In this document: positions 8,570-18,412 of the stretch, piece after piece
How positions within the stretch are numbered: position 1 is the first letter of the stretch
How the letters are laid out: each line of letters begins with the position of its first letter
Assembly: GCA_905372835.1 (NCBI GenBank)
Contig: CAJPQK010000003.1
Location: 1-64,000, forward strand
Length of the DNA stretch: 64,000 nucleotides
Direction: 5' to 3'
DNA from: Candidatus Saccharimonadota bacterium
Lineage (GTDB): Bacteria > Patescibacteriota > Saccharimonadia > Saccharimonadales > Saccharimonadaceae
The notes under the pieces: model-generated
Database searches by the model: none
What the model was told of the DNA's origin: nothing
The model's input: the letters and a program-made list of their open reading frames with translations, nothing else
Translations under genes and position numbers: made by a program

Positions 8570-9358
8570 ATGGACATGAAATTTTGGAAAAAACAAGAAC
8601 TGGGCAAACCACTTTTTCCCGACGTTGAATGGAACAAGCCAGAACGGCGAGACCAAGCAGGGAGGCTGGGGATTATCGGCGGCAATAAATTAGGATTTTT
8701 AGCAGTCGCGGAAAGTTACCAAGAAGCCCTTAAAACTGGGGTCGGTGAGACTCGTGTATTGCTACCAGACGCTTTGAAAAAAAATGTTCCATCGGCCATG
8801 ACCGACGTACTATTCGCACCAACAAACCAATCCGGTAGCCTGGCCAACGAAGCCCTTAATGAGGCGCTGGCATTAGAAAATTGGGCTGACGTGTTGTTAT
8901 TATGTGGCGATGCTGGGCGCAATAGTCAAACCTCAATCGTCTACGAAGAATTGATAAAAAAAGCCAACATTCCCGTCGTCTTAACACGAGATGCCATTGA
9001 CCTAGTTCAGAATAGCTTTGCCGAAATCCTCGAAAATCCTCACGTAGTTTTCATAGCGAGCCTAGCACAAACCCAGAAAATTTTTCGCGCCGTCTATTAT
9101 CCAAAAATCATCACCTTCAGTATTCAATTGGCACAACTTGTCGACATTCTCCACAAATTCACCATCACCTATCCCGTTACCATCTGTGTCTTTCATGCTG
9201 ACAATCTGATAATTGCTCATGGCGGCGAAGTCGTCACTCAAAACTGGAACGCGCCGATGGCAATCTGGCGAGGAACCGTTGGGGCGCGCGCGGCGAGCTA
9301 CCTGGTCTGGTCCCCAGAATCACCGTTGGCCGCGATTAGTACTGCTATTTCTTCATAA
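8570..9358 (+). CDS. NAD(P)H-hydrate dehydratase-like (ribokinase fold) protein
   Basis: 262 aa. GRLGIIGG at the start of the domain, DVLLLCGDAGR, IPVVLTRDAIDL and a late substrate-domain segment (LIIAHGGEVV) follow the order of strands in NnrD/YjeF-C dehydratases, which repair hydrated NADH. The usual C-terminal GSGD nucleotide motif is not visible; GTVGARAASYL stands at that place. It may therefore be a divergent or catalytically altered member. TACAAT lies 6 nt before the ATG. It is divergent from the small membrane protein. Confidence 0.5.
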   Translation: MDMKFWKKQELGKPLFPDVEWNKPERRDQAGRLGIIGGNKLGFLAVAESYQEALKTGVGETRVLLPDALKKNVPSAMTDVLFAPTNQSGSLANEALNEALALENWADVLLLCGDAGRNSQTSIVYEELIKKANIPVVLTRDAIDLVQNSFAEILENPHVVFIASLAQTQKIFRAVYYPKIITFSIQLAQLVDILHKFTITYPVTICVFHADNLIIAHGGEVVTQNWNAPMAIWRGTVGARAASYLVWSPESPLAAISTAISS

Positions 9359-9400
9359 ATAAAATCGCCCAAACTGGACGATCAAGCCTGAAGCAATCTC

Positions 9401-9487
9401 TGGTACCGCGGGCCGGACTTGAACCGGCACGAGCTATTGCTCACCAGATTTTGAGTCTAGCGCGTCTACCAATTCCGCCACCGCGGC
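9401..9487 (-). tRNA. tRNA-Leu (anticodon CAA)
   Basis: Class II tRNA with acceptor GCCGCGG/CCGCGGT, a D arm with GGTAGAC and an anticodon loop CTCAAAA giving CAA. It also has a long variable arm (GGTGAGCAATAGCTC), T arm GCCGGTTCAAGTCCGGC and encoded CCA (RC of 9401-9403). Confidence 0.97.
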
Positions 9488-9590
9488 ACAAGAGAACGCT
9501 TCAAACTACCGTTCGATTGTACCATAACCGCCTCTCAGCCACAAGCATGACTTTTATTTACCGCCAATTTCCCGTATAATGAAAGGAGCT

Positions 9591-10928
9591 ATGTATCCGA
9601 CGGATGATCAATCAAACGGTCGAGTGGGTATGCCGCCATCAGATCAGCGCCGACCTCTCACGCCACCACCTCGCGACCCAGCAGCCTCAAAAAACGCCGC
9701 CGCGGATATTATTCGTGGACAACTTAATGCTATTTACGCCAAATCAGAGGAGCGACCCACCTCACCGCAAGCTGCCCAACCGCAGCCAATCCCAGCTCCA
9801 ACCCAGATTAAGACGCCTCAGCCCAAACCGCAGACTGAACCACAACCAAAGCTTGCGCAGAGCACCCATCACGCTATGCGAACTGCACCAATTACCGAAG
9901 AGCCAAAACAATCAGAGCCCAAACCGCAAGCCGCCCAATCACAATCGCCTGTCCACACGCAAGTCTCAGCCGACCAATGGAAGCAATATCACAGCGCTTG
10001 GCAAAAATACTACCAAATGTACTATGAGCGTTATTATGCTGGTAATATTGCTGCCAAAAACCGTGAAATCTCTCGCCTAACCAAAGAAACGCAAAAAAAC
10101 ACACCAAACACTAGCACTGATGAACCAACAGACCCGCAAGCGATTGCCATCAAGGAGCTCCGTAGTCAAATCCAACAAAAAGTCCGTGAATCCGCCCAAA
10201 AAGTTAAGAAATCTCGTCATTTTATCCCAGCCATTGCCGGTATATCAGTCCTCTTGATTTTCATGTTTTTACAATACAATCGTATTATCTTTGGCGCAGT
10301 CGCCGCTTATACTACTCCTGGCGCAATTAACCCACAGAATATCATTGTCGATGCTTCCACTGACGCTTCTGTCAGCTCTGAGCCTCGCATGATTATCCCT
10401 AAAATAAATGTTGACGCGCCTGTTGTTTATGGCGCCGCCAGCGACACAAAATCACAATCAGAAGCCATGAAGCGGGGAATTGCTCACTTTTCAATTCCGG
10501 GCGCCAGTGCCGTGCCAGGACAGGTCGGCAACGCAGTCTTTGCTGCCCACTCCAGTAATGATGCTTTTGCTGCTGGTGATTATAAGTTTGTGTTTGCACA
10601 GAATGAAAAATTGGTTAAGGGCGATATAATTTACATGAACTATAATAGCAAGCGCTATACGTATAAAATTACTTCCACAGAGGTTGTTATGCCAAGTGAG
10701 GTCTCGAAGGTCCAACTCAACACCAATAAACCAATGTTAACATTGGTGAGCTGCGTACCTCTAGGAACGGCAGAAAAACGTCTCCTGGTTTTTGCTGAAC
10801 AAATCAACCCCGACCCCAACAAGGCTACCTCAACAAGCGAATCAGGCTCGTCTCAGCAGCAGGGAAATAACTCCGCCATTCCCGGAAAACCCGAGCCGAC
10901 CATCTTAGAACGGCTCTTCGGTGGATAA
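9591..10928 (+). CDS. Sortase with long Pro/Gln-rich N-terminal region
   Basis: Membrane transpeptidase that anchors LPXTG-type proteins. A disordered Pro/Gln-rich region (residues ~10-150) is followed by a charged stretch, one transmembrane segment (FIPAIAGISVLLIFMFLQY, ~210-230) and the sortase barrel. The catalytic triad is visible: His in FAAHSSND, Cys in TLVSCVPLG and Arg in EKRLLVF. Start chosen at 9591 because AAAGGAG precedes it and TATAAT lies 10 nt upstream. The long N-terminal cytosolic region is unusual for sortases. A likely substrate with LPRTG is encoded at 34896-36050. Confidence 0.92.
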   Translation: MYPTDDQSNGRVGMPPSDQRRPLTPPPRDPAASKNAAADIIRGQLNAIYAKSEERPTSPQAAQPQPIPAPTQIKTPQPKPQTEPQPKLAQSTHHAMRTAPITEEPKQSEPKPQAAQSQSPVHTQVSADQWKQYHSAWQKYYQMYYERYYAGNIAAKNREISRLTKETQKNTPNTSTDEPTDPQAIAIKELRSQIQQKVRESAQKVKKSRHFIPAIAGISVLLIFMFLQYNRIIFGAVAAYTTPGAINPQNIIVDASTDASVSSEPRMIIPKINVDAPVVYGAASDTKSQSEAMKRGIAHFSIPGASAVPGQVGNAVFAAHSSNDAFAAGDYKFVFAQNEKLVKGDIIYMNYNSKRYTYKITSTEVVMPSEVSKVQLNTNKPMLTLVSCVPLGTAEKRLLVFAEQINPDPNKATSTSESGSSQQQGNNSAIPGKPEPTILERLFGG

Positions 10929-10943
10929 AATATAAATAGCGAC

Positions 10944-12440
10944 TTAATTAAAGAAACCTGTTGATCCGGTGTCCATGTTCATCTTACTCAGAACAATTTT
11001 TCCCGCCGCATTCACCGTTAGCCCATAGACATAGCGCTGATTTGACGACAGAACCGCGCCCAAATCCTTATGCGCGTCCAGTAGCGTATGTGCATTTGTG
11101 CCGTCAAATTCACGAATTTCCATTTTTCCTGAAGTTGAAATACTGCGAATGTAAAAATTATCAAGCCATTTCACTTCTTGCGCAACACCAATGTTAAATA
11201 CCTTCGATAACTCTTGACGCTCCAAATCGTACGATTGCAACATCGCACCGTTTTGCGCTACCACAAATCGCCCAGCGTTATCCAACGTTATATTCGTTGT
11301 CGCATTTTCCGTCTTAATAATCTTCGCTGTTTTTAAGAATTCCTTTTGTTGATCTTTTGAGTCTGAAATATCGCCGCGATAGATTGTCATTTTCTGACCA
11401 ACTGCCAAAACCACGGTATCTTTATTAAAATATCGAGATGTCCGAATTACTGGCTTCTCTTCAGTTGTAAAACTACCAATTACAAACGGATGCTTCCAAT
11501 CTCTCTTCCAGACTCCCGCAATCCTCTTACCGTCGCCAATCGCTATATATGACAAGCGGTCATCGCCATACAGCTTAAACGACTCTACGCCGGTTAAAAT
11601 AGGACTGGAAATTGTTGAGCTGTCAAGATCAACTCGCCTAAGCTCACCACTATCCTGCAAAATATACACCGCATGCGCGCCAGTTCCAGAAAAACCAATT
11701 TGCTTAACTCCCAGACCCGTCATCGCTGTTATATCGATAATTTTTTCTGAATTTTCTCTATCAAAAACCAACCACTGTACGCCTGTCGTGTTATTTTCTG
11801 CTGGATACACGTGCTTCACTAAAACATACCGCGAATCACGATCCCATTCCGCCACCGAAAATGCGTGACCGTCAGCAGACAGGGAATAGCCAGCTAAAAC
11901 GTTCGTGCTGAGTGCATGTTCCGTAAATTTTTCTTTGTCCTTACCGGTGTCACGTATGTCGCCAATAGTCATTATTGGTGCTTTATCCTTCACCCCAAAC
12001 CCTATCAAAAAATTACCGCCTGGCGACAGAGAGACAAATTGTACTGTATCAAGCGTTTTTACCTCTGTTGTCTCGCGATTGACAGGAACAAGTCGAGCAT
12101 AATTTAAGTTTGTTACTGTATTAGACTTAATATCGACCGTCTTTTGCCACGGCTCATATTTATCCAATTTCATCGCAAACGTATGTTTTCCTGGTAAAAC
12201 CGTGCTCTTCGTCGAGGTTCGACGCAACTCCATATCATCGACATAAACTAGCGCACCACTGGGATGAGATTCATACTGAACAAGACCCGTTTGCTGCAAC
12301 TCTTTTGTGTTAGGGTTAAACGTATAGCCAAGCATTCTAAACGTCAAAAACACCAATAGTCCAACCATAGCCAGCGTCATCAACGCGTACACAAAAGTCC
12401 GCCGCGCGAGCTCTTTGGTGCGATTTCTTTTCTGGTACAT
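10944..12440 (-). CDS. PEGA-domain membrane protein with beta-propeller-like C-terminus
   Basis: 498 aa with one N-terminal transmembrane segment (FVYALMTLAMVGLLVFLTF). A PEGA domain (~55-120, SHPSGALVYVDDMEL through PGKHTFAMKLDKYEPW) follows. After it come repeated strand-rich segments with SxxG and 'VxW(L/D)' patterns, like a TolB/WD-type propeller. It is probably an extracytoplasmic envelope protein. Its stop lies 15 bp from the convergent sortase stop. Confidence 0.75.
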   Translation of the reverse strand: MYQKRNRTKELARRTFVYALMTLAMVGLLVFLTFRMLGYTFNPNTKELQQTGLVQYESHPSGALVYVDDMELRRTSTKSTVLPGKHTFAMKLDKYEPWQKTVDIKSNTVTNLNYARLVPVNRETTEVKTLDTVQFVSLSPGGNFLIGFGVKDKAPIMTIGDIRDTGKDKEKFTEHALSTNVLAGYSLSADGHAFSVAEWDRDSRYVLVKHVYPAENNTTGVQWLVFDRENSEKIIDITAMTGLGVKQIGFSGTGAHAVYILQDSGELRRVDLDSSTISSPILTGVESFKLYGDDRLSYIAIGDGKRIAGVWKRDWKHPFVIGSFTTEEKPVIRTSRYFNKDTVVLAVGQKMTIYRGDISDSKDQQKEFLKTAKIIKTENATTNITLDNAGRFVVAQNGAMLQSYDLERQELSKVFNIGVAQEVKWLDNFYIRSISTSGKMEIREFDGTNAHTLLDAHKDLGAVLSSNQRYVYGLTVNAAGKIVLSKMNMDTGSTGFFN

Positions 12441-12529
12441 AATCAGGGAGATTATAACATATTTTTACACTTGAAAAAACCGTAGGCGGTTTGTACTATA
12501 TATAGTAGGAATAAACATTAGGGGGATTA

Positions 12530-13543
12530 ATGGCAAGTAAAAATTATGTAGTCATCAACGGACGCGCCTATAACACCATAACTGGCATGGTAATGAATGA
12601 TGTTGATGTAAAAAAAATTGAAATAAAACGAGACCAATTAAGTAATAACCGCGGCACAGCAGTATCGCGCATTCATGCCGCTCACATCCAAAAATCAAGT
12701 ACCTTAAATCGCCGGCACGTTAAAAAACCGCAAGGAGTGCCTCTTGCTGCCAAAACTCAGAAACCCCGCGTCACCGCGCAACAACACGTTGCCGTAAAAA
12801 AATTTGCCCCAGCAACATCCAAGCCAGCCCCTCAGCAAACTGCCATCAACCGGCCAGCCGAAACACACCCTATCATTAGGCGCGCACAACAGAGACCACT
12901 CAGCACTAATAACCAATTACGAAAAGATCGTCGCCCAATGCCTATCGTCAAAACTCCAGCCATCATCCCGCAAAAAATCGAAAAACCGGCCGCAAAAACC
13001 GCTAAAGAACTGAAAAACGAAGCCATTGAAAAAGCCTTATCGAATGAGATTGCCAGCAACAAAAAAACCCGTCGACGCCAGAAAAAAGGCGGCGCACTGC
13101 GCCTACTAAACACCTTTTCTGTCGGGTTTGCAGTGATGTTACTTGGTGGCTACTTAACATACTTAAGCATGCCAAACATCTCTATAAAAATGGCAGCAGT
13201 CCAATCGGGAATTGACGCCAAATATCCAGGCTACAAGCCCGACGGCTACGCATTAAACGGCCCAATTAAATTCAAATCCGGCGAAGTTACTATGCGCTAT
13301 GCCTATGCCGACGGCAGCTCAGCTTACACCATAACTCAGCAGAAAAGCAATTGGAATTCATCAGCCGTCAAGGAGTTTTTCTCTGAAAAACATAAATCGC
13401 CGAACACCACGATGATTGATGGACTAACAATTTACAGCGGCGGCAAGGAAGCTGCTTGGGTAAATGGTGGTATTTTATACCAAATTAGCGGTGACGCCAA
13501 TCTCTCTAGCGACCAAATCCAGAAAATTGCCGCCAGCCTGTAG
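12530..13543 (+). CDS. Single-TM protein with DUF4367-like C-terminal domain
   Basis: 337 aa. The N-terminal ~180 residues are basic and rich in Pro/Ala/Lys and probably cytosolic. A transmembrane segment (TFSVGFAVMLLGGYLTYL) follows, then an extracellular domain with DGLTIYSGGKEAAWVNGGILYQISG. This domain has the look of DUF4367 sigma-regulator-like modules. AGGGGG stands 5 nt before the ATG. Function unknown. Confidence 0.65.
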   Translation: MASKNYVVINGRAYNTITGMVMNDVDVKKIEIKRDQLSNNRGTAVSRIHAAHIQKSSTLNRRHVKKPQGVPLAAKTQKPRVTAQQHVAVKKFAPATSKPAPQQTAINRPAETHPIIRRAQQRPLSTNNQLRKDRRPMPIVKTPAIIPQKIEKPAAKTAKELKNEAIEKALSNEIASNKKTRRRQKKGGALRLLNTFSVGFAVMLLGGYLTYLSMPNISIKMAAVQSGIDAKYPGYKPDGYALNGPIKFKSGEVTMRYAYADGSSAYTITQQKSNWNSSAVKEFFSEKHKSPNTTMIDGLTIYSGGKEAAWVNGGILYQISGDANLSSDQIQKIAASL

Positions 13544-13572
13544 CCACATATATAACGTGCTATAATTTACCC

Positions 13573-15015
13573 ATGACTATTAGAACTCGTTTCGCGCCAA
13601 GTCCGACTGGCTATATTCACGTCGGTAACGTTCGCACTGCATTATATACTTATCTTATCGCCCGAAAACACCAAGGTAATTTTATTTTACGCATTGAAGA
13701 TACCGATCAAGCCAGATTTGTTGAAGGAGCGGAAGAGTTGATTTTGAAAACTCTAAATTGGTTAGGACTAGATTGGGATGAAGGGCCAAATCTCAATAAT
13801 GATAAAGAGATTGGCAATTTCGGACCATACCACCAAACAAATCGTCGAGAAATTTATCTCAGGTGGGCTAAGAAGATGATTGACGAGGGGCTAGCTTACG
13901 CCGATCCATACACACCAGAGCAAGTTCAAGCCTTCCGCGACCAAGCCAAGTCCGAAAAACGAGCCTTTCTATACCGCGACCATCGTCCAGAAAATCCACC
14001 AGAATGGCAGCTGGGCATGCCGCTGAGATTTAAGGTTCCGGAAATTAAGAGATATTCTTGGCAGGACGCGGTCATGGGTGAATTATCAGCCGGACCAGAA
14101 GTACTTGACGATTTTATTCTAATAAAGGCAGACGGGCTGCCAACATATAACTTCGCTCATATCATTGATGACTTTGAAATGAAGATCACCCATGTTATTC
14201 GTGGCTCAGAATATATTGCCAGTACGCCCAAATATTTATCTTTGTATGAAGCACTGAAAATCGAGCCGCCAATTCTGGCACACGTGCCGCATATCATGGC
14301 GCCAACTGGCAATAAAAAGCTAGGCAAGCGCGATGGCGCAAAAAGCGTCACTGAGTACCAAAAAGAGGGAATACTACCAGAAGCTATGCTGAACTTCTTA
14401 GCGCAACTTGGCTGGAATGATGGCACTGAGCAGGAGATTTTTAGTAAGGACGAACTTATTGAAAAATTCTCACTTGATCGCGTCCAGAAATCAGGCGCGC
14501 GCTTTGACGAGCAGCGGCTTATTTGGCTAAACGGCCAATGGATTCGCTCACTCAACTTAGATGACCTTTATATGCGGTGTAGGCCTTTCTGGGGTGAAGA
14601 ATCAAAAAATGCCGAAGAGTCGTATAAAAAACAAGTGCTAAGCCTGGCACAGGACCGCTTGAAAACATTGCAAGATTTGCCAAAATTAACCAATTATTTC
14701 TTCACTGAGCCCGAGATCGACGAAGAATTAATTAACAGCAATAAGCAACTCCGAAAATTAACCAAAGAAGAACGGCAGGATCTTTTAAGCGTAGTACGCC
14801 AAGAACTCGCCAAAATAACCGACTGGACGCCAGAGTCAATCCAAAATTGCCTGAATGGGTTATTAGAAACGACAGGTCAAAAACCTGGCATCCTCTTTAG
14901 TTTGGTCCGAATTGTGACTACTTGGGCTCAGTTTAGTCCACAGCTGAATGACACATTAGCGCTAATTGGCCAAGAGAAGACCCTGCAAAGAATTGATAAT
15001 TATCTACAAAAATAG
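13573..15015 (+). CDS. gltX: Glutamyl-tRNA synthetase
   Basis: Charges tRNA-Glu (and perhaps tRNA-Gln in organisms using GatCAB). 480 aa, class I fold: the HIGH-type motif is in PSPTGYIHVGNVRTAL, the KMSKS-type motif in KKLGKRDGA, and a helical anticodon-binding C-terminus follows. TATAAT lies 6 nt before the ATG. Confidence 0.97.
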   Translation: MTIRTRFAPSPTGYIHVGNVRTALYTYLIARKHQGNFILRIEDTDQARFVEGAEELILKTLNWLGLDWDEGPNLNNDKEIGNFGPYHQTNRREIYLRWAKKMIDEGLAYADPYTPEQVQAFRDQAKSEKRAFLYRDHRPENPPEWQLGMPLRFKVPEIKRYSWQDAVMGELSAGPEVLDDFILIKADGLPTYNFAHIIDDFEMKITHVIRGSEYIASTPKYLSLYEALKIEPPILAHVPHIMAPTGNKKLGKRDGAKSVTEYQKEGILPEAMLNFLAQLGWNDGTEQEIFSKDELIEKFSLDRVQKSGARFDEQRLIWLNGQWIRSLNLDDLYMRCRPFWGEESKNAEESYKKQVLSLAQDRLKTLQDLPKLTNYFFTEPEIDEELINSNKQLRKLTKEERQDLLSVVRQELAKITDWTPESIQNCLNGLLETTGQKPGILFSLVRIVTTWAQFSPQLNDTLALIGQEKTLQRIDNYLQK

Positions 15016-15053
15016 TTTATTCACGCGCCGAAAATGCTATACTAAGCATAAGC

Positions 15054-16160
15054 ATGAATATAGAAAAAATAGATAAATCTCGACGAAAAAAAGAACCCCG
15101 CTGGAAACGATTTAAAGAGTGGGTGAAAAAACATATTTTAGCGATTGCGCTAATTTCCAGCGCGGTAGTTATTGCTGGAGTCTTCTTGATTGCTATTTAT
15201 TCTATAAAGTATGACCAAACTGCCAGTACAGATTTACAAATACCAAAGAAAAAAACTACACCAAAGAAGTTTTACTTACCACTAACCGGCGTAGAAGTTG
15301 CCGACGAAAACGCCACGAAGCAACCCGTTACTGGCGTGATGATTGAAAACAGCCCAGCCGCTCGACCGCAGTCTGGCTTGAAAAAAGCCGGTGTTGTCTA
15401 CGAAGCAGTCGCCGAAGGAGGAATCACCAGATTCTTAGCCTTATACCAAGGAGAAAAGCCAGCAACAATTGGCCCAGTGCGCAGCCTCAGACTATATTAC
15501 CTCAGCTGGGCAGCACCATACCAAGCATCAGTCGCCCACGTTGGCGGCAGCCCCAACGCTTTAGCGCAAGTCAGAAACGGCAACTACCGCGATATTGACC
15601 AATTCTTTAACACCGGCTCATACTGGCGAGTCCGCGATCGCTACGCGCCGCACAATGTCTACACTTCCGGAGAAAGAATTGACCAATTAAACAACTCCAA
15701 AGGCTACACCAAATCCGAGTTCACCAGTTTCAACCGCACGGATGGGAAACCAGCCGAAGCGCCAAACGCAACTTCCATTACGATTAACCTTAGCGGCGCG
15801 CTATACAATACATCCTACGCCTACGATAAATCATCAAATTCCTATGTAAGAAACTTGGCTGGCGCACCACACGCTGACCGCGAAGATGGACAAATTGCCC
15901 CAAAGGTCGTAGTCGCCATAGAAGTCGGTGTCGAAGCTCGCGCTCAAAATTCCGACGGCTACGAGGACGCCAAAACCACCGGTAGCGGCAAAGCCTATAT
16001 TTTCCAAAACGGCATGGTCACTACTGCAACTTGGTCAAAGGCAGACATCAATTCACCCCTGAGATTGACTGACGAATCCGGGAAGAATATTGCCTTGAAT
16101 CGCGGTCAGACTTGGATCGCAGCCTTCACTCCGGGCAGGGGAGGCGTTTCATGGCAATAG
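15054..16160 (+). CDS. DUF3048 (YerB-like) anchored protein
   Basis: 368 aa. A basic cytosolic N-terminus and one transmembrane segment (ILAIALISSAVVIAGVFLIAIY) precede a two-part DUF3048 domain. The domain includes TGVMIENSPAARPQSGL, GGITRFLALYQ, GPVRSLRLYYL and the C-terminal RLTDESGKNIALNRGQTWI. Family function is unknown; members are extracytoplasmic. Its last 10 nt overlap the start of the following histidine kinase, which suggests coupled expression. Confidence 0.85.
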   Translation: MNIEKIDKSRRKKEPRWKRFKEWVKKHILAIALISSAVVIAGVFLIAIYSIKYDQTASTDLQIPKKKTTPKKFYLPLTGVEVADENATKQPVTGVMIENSPAARPQSGLKKAGVVYEAVAEGGITRFLALYQGEKPATIGPVRSLRLYYLSWAAPYQASVAHVGGSPNALAQVRNGNYRDIDQFFNTGSYWRVRDRYAPHNVYTSGERIDQLNNSKGYTKSEFTSFNRTDGKPAEAPNATSITINLSGALYNTSYAYDKSSNSYVRNLAGAPHADREDGQIAPKVVVAIEVGVEARAQNSDGYEDAKTTGSGKAYIFQNGMVTTATWSKADINSPLRLTDESGKNIALNRGQTWIAAFTPGRGGVSWQ

Positions 16161-17674
16161 ACCCAAAAGCCAAAACCCTACGACAATATAAACAATATTA
16201 CTACCGGCACGTTACACTAATCTTACTTGCGGCCAACACCTGCGTGATTATCGGGTTGGCAATTACTCTTTACCTAACTGATATCAACTCCGTTTTTCAG
16301 TTCAATTTCTGGATTACTATTTTAGTGGCCTTTATTTTAGGAATTGTATCTTCAATTGTCATCGTCAAAATTATTACTGCGCCGCTTAGTAAAATTCTGG
16401 CAGCGCTATCGCATAAAATTGGTGAACCGACTACCGAAAAACCACCCAAGCCCAACGATAAACATTATGAAAAAACTGGCTTTAAAACTGCTCTTCAGGC
16501 AATTTATGATGATTGCCAGCCAGCAGAAAAGCCTACAGATAAAGCTAAAAACACTCCGCTCACCCAAGCATTAAACCAGACCAGTACCGGTGTTGTGGTG
16601 CTTAATAGTAAACAAAAAATAATTTTCGCCAATTCTGCCGCACCGATTTCCCAGAAGCCAAATGGAGAAAACTTTTTAGCGCTAGATTTTATTAACGAGC
16701 CAACGATTACCGACTGGCTGCATGAAATCTCCAACGATAAAATTAAGGATGAACGCCGTTGGCGACGCATCGGTACTAATCCGGGGATTATTCAAAAATC
16801 ACGAATATTTGACGTGGTGGCTTCATACGAAAAGGGCGCTGCTGCGGAAACCATTATTTTTCTTATCGACAAGTCCGACAGTTATCTCCCAGAGGAAGAG
16901 GATCTCAATTTTATATCATTTGCCGCACATGAGCTTCGTGGTCCAATTACAGTGATTCGTGGCTACTTGGACATTATCGCTGAAGAGTTTTCTGGACGAC
17001 TGCAAGGCGACGAAAAACAGCTGCTTGATCGGTTAACGGTTTCTGCCAATCGATTATCCAGCTACGTCGACAACATTCTCAACGTGGCAAGATTTGACCG
17101 GCACCATCTGAAAGTTCACCTATTAGAAGATACCGTCGCTCACATTTATGCTTCAATTGCCGACGATATGCAGCTGCGCGCCTCAACCCAGCAACGTTTG
17201 CTGAATATTAATATCCCAGATGACTTACCTACCGTGGCAGCCGACCGTGGCAGTATTAGTGAAGTAATCGGCAACCTCATTGATAACGCCATAAAATACA
17301 GCTTTGAAGGCGGTTCGGTAACGGTTTCTGCCGAGAAAAAGGGTGACTTTATAGAAGTTTCTGTCGCCGACAATGGCATCGGTATGCCCGCCAACGTCGT
17401 CAATAATTTATTCCACAAATTTTACCGCTCGCACCGATCGCGCGAGGCAGTCGCTGGCACCGGCATCGGACTATACATCTGTAAAGCCTTCGTCGAATCG
17501 CACGGCGGCTCCATTACTGCTCGTTCCCGCGAAAACGAAGGCTCGGTTTTCTCGTTCACCTTGCCAATTTACGCCACCGTCAAAGATAAATTATTAGAAG
17601 ACGGCCAATTAAATAATCAATTGATCAGAAAAGGCGGCGGTTGGATTAAAAATCACGCCATGTACAGGGATTAG
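16151..17674 (+). CDS. Sensor histidine kinase (membrane, PAS, HisKA, HATPase)
   Basis: About 507 aa. Two transmembrane helices (~residues 20-80) are followed by a PAS-like segment (TSTGVVVLNSKQKIIFANSAA). The dimerisation helix has phospho-acceptor FAAHELRGP (His ~260), and the ATPase has N (NLIDNAIKYSF), G1 (DNGIGMP) and G2 (GTGIGLYICK) boxes. Start chosen at the ATG at 16151, preceded by GGGGAGG and overlapping the DUF3048 stop; a longer frame begins inside DUF3048. A receiver-only regulator follows 8 nt later. Confidence 0.93.
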   Translation: MAIDPKAKTLRQYKQYYYRHVTLILLAANTCVIIGLAITLYLTDINSVFQFNFWITILVAFILGIVSSIVIVKIITAPLSKILAALSHKIGEPTTEKPPKPNDKHYEKTGFKTALQAIYDDCQPAEKPTDKAKNTPLTQALNQTSTGVVVLNSKQKIIFANSAAPISQKPNGENFLALDFINEPTITDWLHEISNDKIKDERRWRRIGTNPGIIQKSRIFDVVASYEKGAAAETIIFLIDKSDSYLPEEEDLNFISFAAHELRGPITVIRGYLDIIAEEFSGRLQGDEKQLLDRLTVSANRLSSYVDNILNVARFDRHHLKVHLLEDTVAHIYASIADDMQLRASTQQRLLNINIPDDLPTVAADRGSISEVIGNLIDNAIKYSFEGGSVTVSAEKKGDFIEVSVADNGIGMPANVVNNLFHKFYRSHRSREAVAGTGIGLYICKAFVESHGGSITARSRENEGSVFSFTLPIYATVKDKLLEDGQLNNQLIRKGGGWIKNHAMYRD

Positions 17675-17682
17675 GAGGAAAT

Positions 17683-18078
17683 ATGATAAAAACAATTTTA
17701 TGCGTAGAAGATGACCGGTTTATCGGCGAGATGTATGTACGCAGTTTGCAAAAAGCCGGCTATGACGTGACGTGGGTGGTTGATGGCAATGACGGCTTGG
17801 TGGCGGCGCGCAATCAGCATTTTGACCTGATTATCCTGGATTTGATGCTGCCAGAACAGCGCGGCGACCAGATTCTTGACGCACTGCGTAATAATGACGT
17901 CGATTTGATTCCTAATAGCAAGGTGCTGATTATGACCAATTTTGAGCAAGACGAGGCTTCGCGCAACTCTGTGATGAGTCGTGTTGATGGATACTTAATC
18001 AAGGCCGACATCACGCCGCGTAACCTTATCGAGGTTGTCAAGCAGATGGATAATGATACAGATAAGCCAGAGAAGTAG
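17683..18078 (+). CDS. Receiver-only response regulator
   Basis: 131 aa, a single CheY-like domain with acidic pocket VEDD, phospho-acceptor Asp in LIILDLMLPE and Lys in DGYLIKAD. No output domain, so it must act by protein contact or phosphorelay. Strong Shine-Dalgarno AGGAGG just before the ATG. It lies directly downstream of its presumed kinase. Confidence 0.93.
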   Translation: MIKTILCVEDDRFIGEMYVRSLQKAGYDVTWVVDGNDGLVAARNQHFDLIILDLMLPEQRGDQILDALRNNDVDLIPNSKVLIMTNFEQDEASRNSVMSRVDGYLIKADITPRNLIEVVKQMDNDTDKPEK

Positions 18079-18171
18079 CTCTGTCTTCACTATTTTTATC
18101 ACACAGAAGTGCATAATATTTTCTAATAAATAAAAATGACGGAAACTCCGCCAAATTATGAATAACCGATC

Positions 18172-18246
18172 TGGTGACCCCACCGGGAATCGAACCCGGG
18201 TTACCAGGATGAGAACCTGGCGTCCTAACCGCTAGACGATAGGGCC
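18172..18246 (-). tRNA. tRNA-Glu (anticodon CTC)
   Basis: Acceptor GGCCCTA/TGGGGTC, D arm TCGTCTAGCGGTTAGGA, anticodon loop TTCTCAT giving CTC, T arm CCGGGTTCGATTCCCGG and encoded CCA. It is the only gene in the 334-nt gap 18079-18412. The rest of that gap holds nothing else recognisable apart from the kinase promoter. Confidence 0.97.
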
Positions 18247-18412
18247 ATAGCTCCATGGATTATATCATGAAAAGGGGCCGACTGTCTACTTTTTACTAGC
18301 TCAGGATTTCTTAAGGCAATATAGCACCGCTACCCAAGAAATATATAACCTTACGCAATACCCCATAAAAGTAGCTCTTGAGATTTTACAAAAAATTCGC
18401 CATAATAAACTC

